DNA of 64,000 nt, from the IMG/VR virus record IMGVR_UViG_3300044680_000280, positions 248,001 to 312,000 of that record, one strand, 5' to 3'. The notes under the pieces were generated by a model. The model had not been told where the DNA came from. It saw only the letters and a program-made list of their open reading frames with translations, and made no database searches. How positions within the stretch are numbered: the stretch's first letter is position 1; each line of letters begins with the position of its first letter. This document shows, piece after piece, positions 7,771 through 15,980 of the stretch. Source of the stretch: a virus. Both the position numbers and the translations under genes were made by a program.

Positions 7771-7965
7771 ATGGACCCGTTTACCATCATCGCAATCTTC
7801 GTGCTCATCGGGTACGCTCTTCGGCAACGGCAGAAGGCCAAGGCCGAACGCGAGGTTCGCCTCCGGGTCGAGCTCAAAAACGCGGCTCTCCTGGCCGAGA
7901 TTGAGCGCCAGGGATTCGAGTTCCGCAGCGCATTCAACAACGGACTGGATCTGCACGTCCACTAG
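7771..7965 (+). CDS. Small membrane-anchored coiled-coil protein, 64 aa
   Basis: Residues 3-17 (P-F-T-I-I-A-I-F-V-L-I-G-Y-A-L) form one short membrane segment, followed by a charged helix (residues 20-50) with heptad-like spacing. Such small proteins are often spanin- or holin-associated in phages, but nothing here proves a lysis role. It lies 5 bp after the 7506 gene, probably in the same operon, and its 3' end touches the convergent zincin gene. Confidence 0.6.
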   Translation: MDPFTIIAIFVLIGYALRQRQKAKAEREVRLRVELKNAALLAEIERQGFEFRSAFNNGLDLHVH

Positions 7966-9782
7966 GACAGTAGGTTCAAGAACGTCAAGAAAAGGTCTTC
8001 CCTCTGGGTCGAGGACAAGACAGACTTGAAGCTATCGAGCTGATCCCGAGTCATGTCGTACTCGAGCACGTAGTGGGCAAAAACCTCGGCGAACGCCTCG
8101 TCGATGTTGCTCTTACCGTAGTCGGACACGGGGGTGACGGGACGCTCGTCCGTCTCATACTCCTCGTGGTAAGCTTTCCAGGCATCTCCGACGCGGGCCC
8201 CCTGCGCCTTGTTGAACTCGTCGACTGCGATGTCAATGTACTTGTCAGCTTTGGTCACAGCCTCGACGATCTTTTCCTCGTAGCCGTCGAGCCATTCGGA
8301 CAAGTGTTTCTGAAAAACCTCCATCCAGTAGGCGTCGAAACTCTTCGGCTTTTGACTGGGTTCGGGCTCTGAGTGAATCTTCTTTGAAATGTCCTCGTCA
8401 AAATCAAAGGCGTACCTCTGAACGGCGCTGCTAGCCGTGAGCATTTCATCAAAGGCATGCTTCGTTGTAGGATTCAATGTTGACGAGGCGCCAGCGGAGT
8501 GCACCGCGTCAAGCATGTCGTTGTAAAATGTCCAGCCCGCCTTGGAGACCCGTTCGAAATTCTCCTTGAGGATGTCTCGAAAAAAGCTCTTCTTGGGAAA
8601 AGGGGACGTCAACGGGTCCAGGGACGATCGAACGGCCTTGGCGGCGGCTTGAACCTTTTCTTTGGCTGCTCTCACCGCATCGTTCAAAATGAGAATCGCC
8701 TTACCTGTCGGTTTTGGTTTCTTGTGCACCCTCACCAAGGATTCGAACTTCCCTCTTTGAGACTGGCTCATGAACTTGAACCAGTAGCGGTGCCCGAGCT
8801 CATGAGCCATCAGCTCGACAATGAACCAACTCGGTCGGTTGAACACATTGACGACGTCGGGTCCAATAGGGTAGTTTCCACCCACGCCGCCACCCGTGTT
8901 GTAATTGACCCCTCCACAATCGTTGCAGGAGATGTACACGGTTCCGTACCAAACCTTGTCCAGACGTTTTGCCTTGAGTTTGTGGTACGCCTCCGTCAGG
9001 TACTTGACGTAGTCCTTCACATTTTCTGGCGTTACGGTCAGATCTCGTATAACGACTTTGATGCCATGCAGCTCAAACTGGGTGTGAGTGTCTAGTTTGT
9101 CCTCGGAGTATACGGTCTGAAGCACATCCTTCAGGTGATCGATCCAACTGATGGGATCCACCTTCAAAGCCTTCTTGTCGATGGTGATCAGTCTCTTGAT
9201 GGCTGCATCCAGGTTCAATCGTTTGAAGAGGCCGTACTTCTCATTGAGTCGACTGTAGTCATTGTTCCGACTCCGCTCCAAAGCATCGATCTCGACGGGG
9301 GTCGCCTTTTTGAGCACCTTCTTTGCCAGGGCCACAACAGCTTCCCTGTCGACTTTCCAAACGCCTTTGAGAGCGATTTGAAGACTCGGCACCTTCTCCT
9401 CAAACATCGTCTGTACTTTGGATGTGATTGAGTTGAAAATCTCGTCTTCAACCGTTTGGACTGGATACACGCTATCAATCGCCCGATCAAGCAGAGCGTA
9501 GGAAGCCGATATCTCTTTGAGAGGCTCCTCGATCATCGAGAACCTCATATCGATTGATTGCTCGGCAAACTGGTGGATTCCAAAATTGACTAAGTCCGTT
9601 TTGAATTTTTTGTAGAAGGCTAGGAGGTCGCCAATCTTCCACGACACCTCTCGATTGCTGTCTAGCTTATCCGTAAGGATCTTCTTTAGCTCAGCCTTCT
9701 TCTCCCGCCAGAACTTGTCGGGGATGAACCCACCCGTTCGCAGAAGGAATCGTCGAGCGACACGTTTTGCGAGCTGATCCAC
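7962..9782 (-). CDS. Zincin-like metallopeptidase domain protein, 606 aa
   Basis: The motif A-H-E-L-G-H near residue 333 is a HExxH zinc site, and E-A-F-A-E-V-F-A-H-Y near residue 567 could supply a third ligand, so a metallopeptidase of the gluzincin type is likely. The N-terminal 250 residues are helical and charged. Residues 6-13 (R-V-A-R-R-F-L-L) match the start of the DnaJ-like protein at 29059, hinting at a shared N-terminal signal. GTG start, 12 nt after a -10-like CTATAG. Possible virion or host-takeover protease; substrate unknown. Confidence 0.75.
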   Translation of the reverse strand: MDQLAKRVARRFLLRTGGFIPDKFWREKKAELKKILTDKLDSNREVSWKIGDLLAFYKKFKTDLVNFGIHQFAEQSIDMRFSMIEEPLKEISASYALLDRAIDSVYPVQTVEDEIFNSITSKVQTMFEEKVPSLQIALKGVWKVDREAVVALAKKVLKKATPVEIDALERSRNNDYSRLNEKYGLFKRLNLDAAIKRLITIDKKALKVDPISWIDHLKDVLQTVYSEDKLDTHTQFELHGIKVVIRDLTVTPENVKDYVKYLTEAYHKLKAKRLDKVWYGTVYISCNDCGGVNYNTGGGVGGNYPIGPDVVNVFNRPSWFIVELMAHELGHRYWFKFMSQSQRGKFESLVRVHKKPKPTGKAILILNDAVRAAKEKVQAAAKAVRSSLDPLTSPFPKKSFFRDILKENFERVSKAGWTFYNDMLDAVHSAGASSTLNPTTKHAFDEMLTASSAVQRYAFDFDEDISKKIHSEPEPSQKPKSFDAYWMEVFQKHLSEWLDGYEEKIVEAVTKADKYIDIAVDEFNKAQGARVGDAWKAYHEEYETDERPVTPVSDYGKSNIDEAFAEVFAHYVLEYDMTRDQLDSFKSVLSSTQREDLFLTFLNLLS

Positions 9783-9794
9783 TCTTGAGATCCC

Positions 9795-9823
9795 CTATAG
9801 AACGATCTTAGCTCTACCGTCAA
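9795..9823 (-). promoter_or_regulatory. Sigma70-like promoter for the zincin gene
   Basis: TTGACG, 17 nt, CTATAG on the - strand; 12 nt to the GTG start at 9782. It lies inside the end of the preceding small gene. Confidence 0.5.
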
Positions 9824-9966
9824 GCGCTCAGAGGTTCCTTCTTCTCGAAGGCGACCCCCCGTTCGTGTCCCTCCGATAGTTTTTTACACTGGGAGCAGAG
9901 CTTTACGGGGCCCGACGTGACAGCGGGCCGTTCATTACAAGCCATGCACATGTTCCGTTCGCTCAT
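9820..9966 (-). CDS. Small zinc-ribbon protein, 48 aa
   Basis: Two C-x-x-C pairs (C-M-A-C at residues 7-10 and C-S-Q-C at 24-27) with a 13-residue spacer make a compact zinc ribbon. Start ATG follows directly on the stop of the upstream regulator gene (TGA then ATG), so it is probably co-translated. Phages encode many such mini zinc proteins; target unknown. Confidence 0.7.
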   Translation of the reverse strand: MSERNMCMACNERPAVTSGPVKLCSQCKKLSEGHERGVAFEKKEPLSA

Positions 9967-10143
9967 TCAGTCCTCCGGTGTGTCGACGCTCTGCATTTTG
10001 CGGATCTCCGCCTTGGCGATTTTCCACGCGCGCTGAACGACCCAGGAAAGGGATCTGTCCAAACGCCTCGCTTCCGCGCCGATCTCTTCGAGTTGTTTGT
10101 CCGGGAAGTACAAGGATTGCTTACGTTTATCGTCTTTGTTCAT
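9967..10143 (-). CDS. Small ribbon-helix-helix-like protein, TIGR04563 type
   Basis: 58 aa. The sequence K-R-K-Q-S-L-Y-F-P followed by D-R-S-L-S-W-V-V-Q-R-A-W-K-I-A closely fits what I recall of TIGR04563, a family of short putative regulators abundant in myxobacteria. It should bind DNA as a dimer. The ATG at 10143 is chosen for its GGGAGAGGG ribosome binding site; the longer frame to 10197 lacks one. This is the best single clue to a Myxococcota host, but rests on memory of the family. Confidence 0.75.
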   Translation of the reverse strand: MNKDDKRKQSLYFPDKQLEEIGAEARRLDRSLSWVVQRAWKIAKAEIRKMQSVDTPED

Positions 10144-10225
10144 GACCCTCTCCCGCGACTTGACTTTGTTCAGAGTCCCCGGTAATGTTGGGCACAACGA
10201 GTATGGCTTATAGGTAGAGTAGCAG

Positions 10226-10984
10226 ATGTACGCACAACGTCACATAATCATAGGAGATATTCACGGCTGTCTGGACCTTTTGAAGCGCCTGTTAGACCGT
10301 GTGCGCTTCGATCCTTCGGGCGACTCTCTTGTTTTCCTGGGGGACTTCGTTGACCGAGGTCCCGACCCCGTGGGGGTTGTTCGCCTTGTCCGTAAGCTCT
10401 GTCAGGAGTCAAAGGCACGGGCTGTAAATGGAAATCACGAGGAAAAGATGCTTCATTGGCTCACCAATGTTGAGCTAGAGAAGACGAAGGGTCGAAAGAA
10501 CAGCATGCAGCGGCCAAAACCCGAGCGCCTCGCTCAATGGGAGGGGATGAGCCCTGAGGACATCAAGTGGCTCGGCTCCCTTCCCTATCAGCTCAAGGTG
10601 TGTCCTGGCTGGCTAGCCGTGCATGCGGGGTTCGAGAATCGGCCCATGTCCGAGCAGTTATCCGAACGTATGTGCCGTGTGAAGTACGTTAATGCCTCCA
10701 CTGGGAGTTTGGTGAAGCCCGACCGTAAGAATAGAAATGTACCGCCTACGGGTGCGGTCGAGTGGATGTCCACCTGGAGAGGCCCTGAGAGCATCGTCTA
10801 TGGGCACATCGTTCATGGTTTGGGGGCGCCTCGAGTCGATCATCCAGCTCCGGGGGTTGAGACTTGGGGGATCGACACGGGGGCGTGTTACGGCGGGAAC
10901 TTGTCCGCCCTCGTTCTCGAAACCCGTGAAGTGTTCACTGTTTCGGACGGAAAGTCGTACGCTCGACTCTACAACGACGACTGA
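10226..10984 (+). CDS. Serine/threonine metallophosphatase (PPP family)
   Basis: 252 aa. The metallophosphatase signature is complete: G-D-I-H-G (residues 10-14), G-D-F-V-D-R-G-P (39-46), G-N-H-E (69-72), and later His residues in V-H-A-G and G-H-I. It is closest in plan to the lambda-type/PrpE-like bacterial PPP enzymes, which remove phosphate from proteins or small molecules using two metal ions. In phages such enzymes may counter host kinase signalling; the substrate is unknown. Its 3' end overlaps the convergent 10969 gene. Confidence 0.9.
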   Translation: MYAQRHIIIGDIHGCLDLLKRLLDRVRFDPSGDSLVFLGDFVDRGPDPVGVVRLVRKLCQESKARAVNGNHEEKMLHWLTNVELEKTKGRKNSMQRPKPERLAQWEGMSPEDIKWLGSLPYQLKVCPGWLAVHAGFENRPMSEQLSERMCRVKYVNASTGSLVKPDRKNRNVPPTGAVEWMSTWRGPESIVYGHIVHGLGAPRVDHPAPGVETWGIDTGACYGGNLSALVLETREVFTVSDGKSYARLYNDD

Positions 10985-11238
10985 GGAGATCGCCATGAGG
11001 CCAGGAGAACCATGGCCTCATGAGTGGTCTTCTCCCTTACTAGAGCCATATCATACATAGCCTCTAAGGCGACGATTGCGGTTCCGCTGGCCAGGGCACC
11101 GTAGATACATTTGTCCAAAACATCGAGAATAGTTATCGCTTTTGGTGGAGATTCCCATTTTTCGATCAGAGGCTTTACGCTGGCATCCAATTGGGAGTCC
11201 GGAGCTCGCAGTAGCAGGGTCTTTAGTTGGTCAGACAT
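10969..11238 (-). CDS. Protein of unknown function, 89 aa
   Basis: Not recognised; helical throughout with a hydrophobic stretch near residues 45-62 (A-L-A-S-G-T-A-I-V-A-L) that might be buried or weakly membrane-inserted. Start is fixed by a GGTGTA element 10 nt upstream, divergent from the VWA gene promoter. Confidence 0.65.
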   Translation of the reverse strand: MSDQLKTLLLRAPDSQLDASVKPLIEKWESPPKAITILDVLDKCIYGALASGTAIVALEAMYDMALVREKTTHEAMVLLASWRSPQSSL

Positions 11239-11248
11239 ATGCCATTTT

Positions 11249-11254
11249 TACACC
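11249..11254 (-). promoter_or_regulatory. GGTGTA-type promoter element (leftward)
   Basis: TTGGTGTA on the - strand, 10 nt before the ATG at 11238. Confidence 0.65.
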
Positions 11255-11270
11255 AACATGATTCACATGC

Positions 11271-11277
11271 CGGTGTA
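11271..11277 (+). promoter_or_regulatory. GGTGTA-type promoter element for the VWA gene
   Basis: CGGTGTA, exactly 10 nt before the ATG at 11288. Confidence 0.7.
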
Positions 11278-11287
11278 TGTGCCGCGC

Positions 11288-13621
11288 ATGAACAGCTACC
11301 AGGTGAACCCAAACCTTTACCTCGTCGTGAATGAGGTAAGTAAGGCCCCAGCAACCAAGATCGTTGATGTCCCCGTCGACCATATTCTCGTGTACGACTG
11401 CTCGGGGAGTATGAGCTATGACTTACCGAAAATACGGGAGCAGGTGAAGAAGAAGCTTCCGAAGATGCTCGGGCCGAATGATCGCCTCAGCATAGTGTGG
11501 TTCTCGGGCCGCGTAGAGCACGGAATTCTCCTTGAAGCTGAACCGGTAGCGACGCTATCGGATCTCAAGACCATCGAGCAAACAATCGATCGGTGGCTTC
11601 GTCCTGTCGGGATGACGGGCTTCAAGGGGCCTCTCGAAGACGTGGTCGCGCTCGCGCAACGTTTGGAGAAGACGGGTGGTAATAGAGCACGGTCGATGAT
11701 GTTCTTTACCGACGGCTGTGACAACCAGTCCAGCCAGAACGAAGTTCTCAAAGCAGTTGAGAACGCGGGCATGCATGTACAATCGGCAACCTTCGTCGAA
11801 TATGGTTACTACGCCAACCGACCCCTGCTAGCCCAAATGGCTGAGAAGAGCGGCGGATCCCTTATCTTTGCCGAGACCTTCGACAAATACGAACCTCAGT
11901 TCGAGGCGTCCATCAAACGCAAGAGCACGAATGCCAAACGAATCGAGGTCACCCTCAAAGGTGACCCGGTCGGTGGGTTTGCCTACGCTCTCCAAGGTGG
12001 AGATCTCGTAACATTCGGTGTCGAGGGCGGAAAGATTTCCGTTCCAGAGGACCTCGGCCAATTCTACTACCTGTCTCCGTCATGCGTCGGAACTCTTGCT
12101 TCGGGTACAAGCATGAAGGGGCTCGACGCCACCCTTTCCGCTGTATACGCAGCGATCAGCCTCTTTTCCGTTCGCATGAAGCCTGACGTTGTGCTCCCCC
12201 TTCTCAAGGTGACGGGCGACGCGAGGTTCATCAAGGATTTCTCGACTTGCTTCGGCAAGCAGAAGTACAGCGCCTTCATGGACGCCACCAAGGCGGCGGC
12301 TTTCGATCGGGATCTGCGGTTGAAGGACGGGTACAACCCGAACCTCGTTCCGCCCGATGACGCGGTCACCGTTCTCGATGTACTCGAGACCCTTTATGAG
12401 GATGAGAGCGCGCGTATCCTCCTCAACGATATGACGTACACGAGCATCGGCCGGGGACGGCTCGACGCCACGGATCAGCTCACGGCGGAAGAGCAAACCC
12501 AAGTCGACACTCTCACCGAGGAGATGGGTAAGACCAAGGACGCGAAGAAGATTCGACTTCTTGCCCAGCAAATCGCCGACATCACTGACAAGCCGGAGGC
12601 CCTCAAGTTCAAACGGGAGGTACCGTCGTCGGGTCTGCCCATCAAGAACCTGACCTTCAACGAGGACCGTCCCAACGTAAGCTTCCTCGTTCAAATCCCG
12701 GGTACCATCGACCTTTCGAGTCGCATCGACAAGGCGACGATCGACTTGACGGGCGTCCCGACCATTTTCAAGTGCTTCCAGTTCCGAAACTATGCCGTCA
12801 TTAAGGATGGGCTCGTCAACATCGAGAAGCTCCCCGTCATCGTGTCCCAGAAGACCTTCGACAAGTTTTTGGCCGAGGGCGTCGTGACGAAGGAGGATGT
12901 TCTACGGCTCGAAACCGACGGGCACTCCGTCGGCTTGTGCATTAATCTCAAGTCCCTTCCCGTCATCAACCGCAAGATGGTGAAGGAGCTCAGCGCCAAG
13001 ACCTTCTTCGAGACCGCGTATGAGGTCACCAAGGCCAAGGCGGCGCAGAAGGTACTCAAGGACTATGCCAAGTCTCTCCTGCCGGAGAAGCAAAGCGTCG
13101 GCTATGCGGACAAATACGGCCAGGAGATCGCCGTGTGGCTCAAGGAGCAAGGGATCACGGACTACAACGGATTCCAGCCTCCCCATACGACGTCGGCGCC
13201 GACGACCGATGTATACACGGGTAAGGAACTGAAGGTCTCCCTCAAGGGACTCTCATCTCTGCCCAAGGTTGCCGAAGTGAAGGCGAAGATCCAAAAGGTG
13301 GGCTCCAAACTCAACGCCCCGTCCGCCCTCATGGCGGAGACGATCAAGGAAGTGGAGGCGTTCCTCTCAAGTGCCGTCTACTTGAAGGCGGCTGACCAGC
13401 CAGGGGTCCTCCAGGCGTGGCTCGACGGACAGACGAAGGCGTCGATCAGGAAGACCCGCGCGCTCATGCTCGACATGGCCAAGTTCACGTTTACGACCGT
13501 CGTCGGTCAAACCTGGTTCAAGGAGTTCTCCTCCGTGGACCAGACAGACATGACGATCACCGTGGACGGTAACGACATTCCGTGCAAGGTGGAAATGAAA
13601 GAGATTGAGATCAGGGTGTAG
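11288..13621 (+). CDS. VWA-domain protein, 777 aa
   Basis: Residues about 35-215 are a von Willebrand factor A domain with a full metal site: D-C-S-G-S-M-S (DxSxS), a Thr in G-M-T-G-F-K-G, and F-F-T-D-G-C-D. VWA domains bind partners through the chelated metal, often in complexes with ATPases or secreted and chaperoned proteins. The remaining 550 residues are not recognised and have no membrane segment. The ATG at 11288 lies 10 nt after a promoter element; an upstream TTG frame is spurious. It heads the ABC transporter-like locus but is separated from the next gene by the opposite-strand 13622 gene. Confidence 0.85.
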   Translation: MNSYQVNPNLYLVVNEVSKAPATKIVDVPVDHILVYDCSGSMSYDLPKIREQVKKKLPKMLGPNDRLSIVWFSGRVEHGILLEAEPVATLSDLKTIEQTIDRWLRPVGMTGFKGPLEDVVALAQRLEKTGGNRARSMMFFTDGCDNQSSQNEVLKAVENAGMHVQSATFVEYGYYANRPLLAQMAEKSGGSLIFAETFDKYEPQFEASIKRKSTNAKRIEVTLKGDPVGGFAYALQGGDLVTFGVEGGKISVPEDLGQFYYLSPSCVGTLASGTSMKGLDATLSAVYAAISLFSVRMKPDVVLPLLKVTGDARFIKDFSTCFGKQKYSAFMDATKAAAFDRDLRLKDGYNPNLVPPDDAVTVLDVLETLYEDESARILLNDMTYTSIGRGRLDATDQLTAEEQTQVDTLTEEMGKTKDAKKIRLLAQQIADITDKPEALKFKREVPSSGLPIKNLTFNEDRPNVSFLVQIPGTIDLSSRIDKATIDLTGVPTIFKCFQFRNYAVIKDGLVNIEKLPVIVSQKTFDKFLAEGVVTKEDVLRLETDGHSVGLCINLKSLPVINRKMVKELSAKTFFETAYEVTKAKAAQKVLKDYAKSLLPEKQSVGYADKYGQEIAVWLKEQGITDYNGFQPPHTTSAPTTDVYTGKELKVSLKGLSSLPKVAEVKAKIQKVGSKLNAPSALMAETIKEVEAFLSSAVYLKAADQPGVLQAWLDGQTKASIRKTRALMLDMAKFTFTTVVGQTWFKEFSSVDQTDMTITVDGNDIPCKVEMKEIEIRV

Positions 13622-14047
13622 TCACGCCCTACTTCTGTGTTCTTTCCTCTCTACCTTCATTTTCAAACCTTTTTTCGCCCTCTTCTCTGCGTAGTGCCGT
13701 GCCATGCTTTCCGATAGTTTTCTGCGTCTCTCTTCGGTCCAAGGCTTCGGCACGTATTTTCGTGTGGTGGGCTCCTCCTGGGGCTTGGCCAACTCAGGAA
13801 CCTTGGCGAGCCCATTGAGGACACCGTTTTGGTGAGCCCCGTTGACTTGAACTACGGTGGGATCCTGTTGAATTTTAGCCAGTTCCTTGCCCTCTTCGAA
13901 TATGAGCTCGATCGCCGCTTCCCGGTTGATCCTTATGTGGATTTTCCCTAGCTCCAACCAAACGTCCCCATCTTCTCCCACGATAATGTTCACGGGAACC
14001 GACCCTAGTCCAATGCGCTTGGTGTGCCGTACGATTTGCTCTACCAT
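13622..14047 (-). CDS. Protein with NUMOD3-like C-terminal motif, 141 aa
   Basis: The N-terminal 50 residues form short strands (G-D-V-W-L-E-L-G-K-I-H-I-R-I). The C-terminus has W-T-E-E-R-R-R-K-L-S-E-S-M and a basic tail, resembling the NUMOD3 DNA-binding helix found in homing endonucleases. No nuclease core is visible. Start ATG follows AGGAGAGGT. It ends 1 bp from the VWA gene in convergent orientation. Likely a small DNA-binding protein; function unknown. Confidence 0.65.
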   Translation of the reverse strand: MVEQIVRHTKRIGLGSVPVNIIVGEDGDVWLELGKIHIRINREAAIELIFEEGKELAKIQQDPTVVQVNGAHQNGVLNGLAKVPELAKPQEEPTTRKYVPKPWTEERRRKLSESMARHYAEKRAKKGLKMKVERKEHRSRA

Positions 14048-14183
14048 GGGTTACCTCTCCTAAGGCGCTCATGCCACGAGCCCGGCTTCGCTGTCAAGAA
14101 CTCCGGCTCCTGGCTTCTGCACTTTCTATGCCCGCTCAACCATTCGGACCTGAACCGATTTCGTTCAAAAACTACCCCGGGTT

Positions 14184-14189
14184 GGTGTA
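14184..14189 (+). promoter_or_regulatory. GGTGTA-type promoter element for the ABC-like operon
   Basis: TTGGTGTAAG, 48 nt before the GTG at 14238; longer leader than usual, with GGGAGA as the ribosome binding site. Confidence 0.55.
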
Positions 14190-14237
14190 AGAAGAACGTG
14201 GGGAGCAAGCTTTCCTGTAACCCCGGGAGATTTCAAC

Positions 14238-14897
14238 GTGGCTGAAAACAAAAAGGGTCTGTGGTCCTCCTTGAAGAGCCTTGCCATCGAGGACGTGCCC
14301 GACCCGTCGGCAAAGTCCGCGGTTCCTCTGATTCCAACGACACGTCCAAACCCCGGCGCCGTACCTCCCCCGTGGGTCGCTCCCCCGAGGATTGAAGTTT
14401 CGGTCGATCCGGCAACCTTATCGAAGATCGAGGGCAAACTCCAGGCCTCGACCCCTCCTGTTTATGCGGCGTTTATGGATCAGTTTCAGGCGCTCGAAGC
14501 CGTGATCCCCGACGAGGCAACGCGGTTCAAAGCGGCTCTTGTCGCCAGTCGTTCGTCCATCGAACAGATCTCGGGATCCATCGACCAGCTCCTTGTTGTC
14601 CTGGCGTCTCTGCTTGACGAGTTCAATCGGAAGTTCGAGGACAACCAGAGCAAAGCGGAAACTACAGCCAAGCAGCAGATGGAGGCTGACACGAAGCTCA
14701 TCGCCACTTGCGAGGAGCAACTCAAAGCCATCCAAGCTCAGATTGCTACCCTTCGCACGAAGGTCGACAGCGAACAAGCACAGGTTCAGGCGGAATCCGC
14801 TCGTCGAGAGGGCGTCCGCCAGTCGTTCAAAGCAGCATACGACCAGGTTTTCAATCGCCTCACCGCCCAAAAACAACGCATCTCACAGAGGGTCTAA
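14238..14897 (+). CDS. Coiled-coil protein of the ABC-like locus, 219 aa
   Basis: The first 60 residues are proline-rich and probably disordered (P-T-T-R-P-N-P-G, P-P-P-W-V-A-P-P). Residues about 75-219 are a long helix with heptads, typical of a coiled coil. No signal peptide, so it should act in the cytoplasm. GTG start with GGGAGA upstream. The next gene follows after 3 nt, so the two are surely co-transcribed and perhaps interact through their coiled coils. Confidence 0.7.
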   Translation: MAENKKGLWSSLKSLAIEDVPDPSAKSAVPLIPTTRPNPGAVPPPWVAPPRIEVSVDPATLSKIEGKLQASTPPVYAAFMDQFQALEAVIPDEATRFKAALVASRSSIEQISGSIDQLLVVLASLLDEFNRKFEDNQSKAETTAKQQMEADTKLIATCEEQLKAIQAQIATLRTKVDSEQAQVQAESARREGVRQSFKAAYDQVFNRLTAQKQRISQRV

Positions 14898-14900
14898 ATC

Positions 14901-15941
14901 ATGTCCGGCGAACTAGCTCAAGCCACGAAATCTTGGACGTCTCGTCCCGAAGGCAAAGTCGGCACCGTTTTCGGGTTTCTCCTCCTCGGCGGGGCGGCGA
15001 TTGCCGTTCTGTACTTCTGGGGACTCATTCTGCCTTGGCTGATCATGATGGCGGCGAACACGCTGACCCTGATCGGTCTCTGCGCGGCCATTGCGGGGAT
15101 TCTCTTCATCGTCTTCGACCCACGTTGGCGGAACCTCGCATGGTACGGCTACAAGTCGTTCATGCGAGGGCTCACCGGCATGTTCATCGAGCTCGACCCC
15201 ATCGGCATTCTGAAGAGCTACGTCACCAGCCTCAAAGACAAACTCGAGGAGATGGACAAGTCTCTTGCAAACCTCGACGGTCAACGGGGCAAGCTTCGGA
15301 AGCAGATCGCCGACAACGAGAAAGCCCGCGTCCACGCGCTCAAGATGATGGAAGTTGCCCGCGACCAAAAGCAGAACGCGGCGATGACCCTTCAAGGTCG
15401 CCAAGCGGAAAGACTCGCCCAGTCGAACGTCTCTTTGCAGGACCTTCTGACCCGAATGGATCGCCTTGCGACCGTGCTCGGCAAGATGCGGGAAGCCTCC
15501 GCCATCATGATCGAAGACATCACGAACGAGGTTGAGCTCAAGAGCCGGGAACGTGCCGCCCTCCTCGCCGGGTACAACGCCTTTTCCAAGGCTCGCAGCG
15601 TCATGAAGGGCGGCGGCGATGAAGCCGAGATCTTCAACATGACCATGGAGAAACTGACCGACGATTACGGCATGAAGATGGGTGAGATCGACAACTTCAT
15701 GAAGGTTTCTCAAGGATTCCTCGAGACCGTCGATCTCGAAAATGGCGTTGCCCAGAAGTCCGCAATCGAACAGCTCGAAGCGTGGGAAAATAAGAGTGCC
15801 AACATTCTTGGGCCGACGAACGGCACCGACGTCCACCTTCGAGTCGGCGATGCGGCACCCGCACTTCCGGCCAGCAGCGACGATTTCGCCGACCTCTTCA
15901 CCTCCGATCCCGCGACCCTTTCGGCTTCGGTCAAACGCTAA
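14901..15941 (+). CDS. Membrane-anchored coiled-coil protein, 346 aa
   Basis: Two adjacent membrane segments (residues about 23-44 and 46-72, separated by M-M-A-A-N-T) are followed by a long coiled coil (residues 100-300) reminiscent of PspA/IM30-type proteins, with alanine-rich heptads. The short periplasmic loop and long cytoplasmic tail make it an inner-membrane scaffold. It lies between the soluble coiled-coil gene and the OmpA fusion gene, so may link the ABC complex to cytoplasmic partners. No enzymatic motif is seen. Confidence 0.75.
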   Translation: MSGELAQATKSWTSRPEGKVGTVFGFLLLGGAAIAVLYFWGLILPWLIMMAANTLTLIGLCAAIAGILFIVFDPRWRNLAWYGYKSFMRGLTGMFIELDPIGILKSYVTSLKDKLEEMDKSLANLDGQRGKLRKQIADNEKARVHALKMMEVARDQKQNAAMTLQGRQAERLAQSNVSLQDLLTRMDRLATVLGKMREASAIMIEDITNEVELKSRERAALLAGYNAFSKARSVMKGGGDEAEIFNMTMEKLTDDYGMKMGEIDNFMKVSQGFLETVDLENGVAQKSAIEQLEAWENKSANILGPTNGTDVHLRVGDAAPALPASSDDFADLFTSDPATLSASVKR

Positions 15942-15980
15942 CCGTGCAACTGAAACCAACCCACACAAGGATCTAAATCA

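Noticed and set aside
11111-11287. TTG-initiated extension of the VWA protein
   Set aside because: It runs through the opposite-strand 10969 gene and lies upstream of the promoter at 11271.
14708-15968. Long antisense and alternative frames in the coiled-coil genes
   Set aside because: Shadow frames of Ala/Glu/Lys-rich coding sequence; no start signals.
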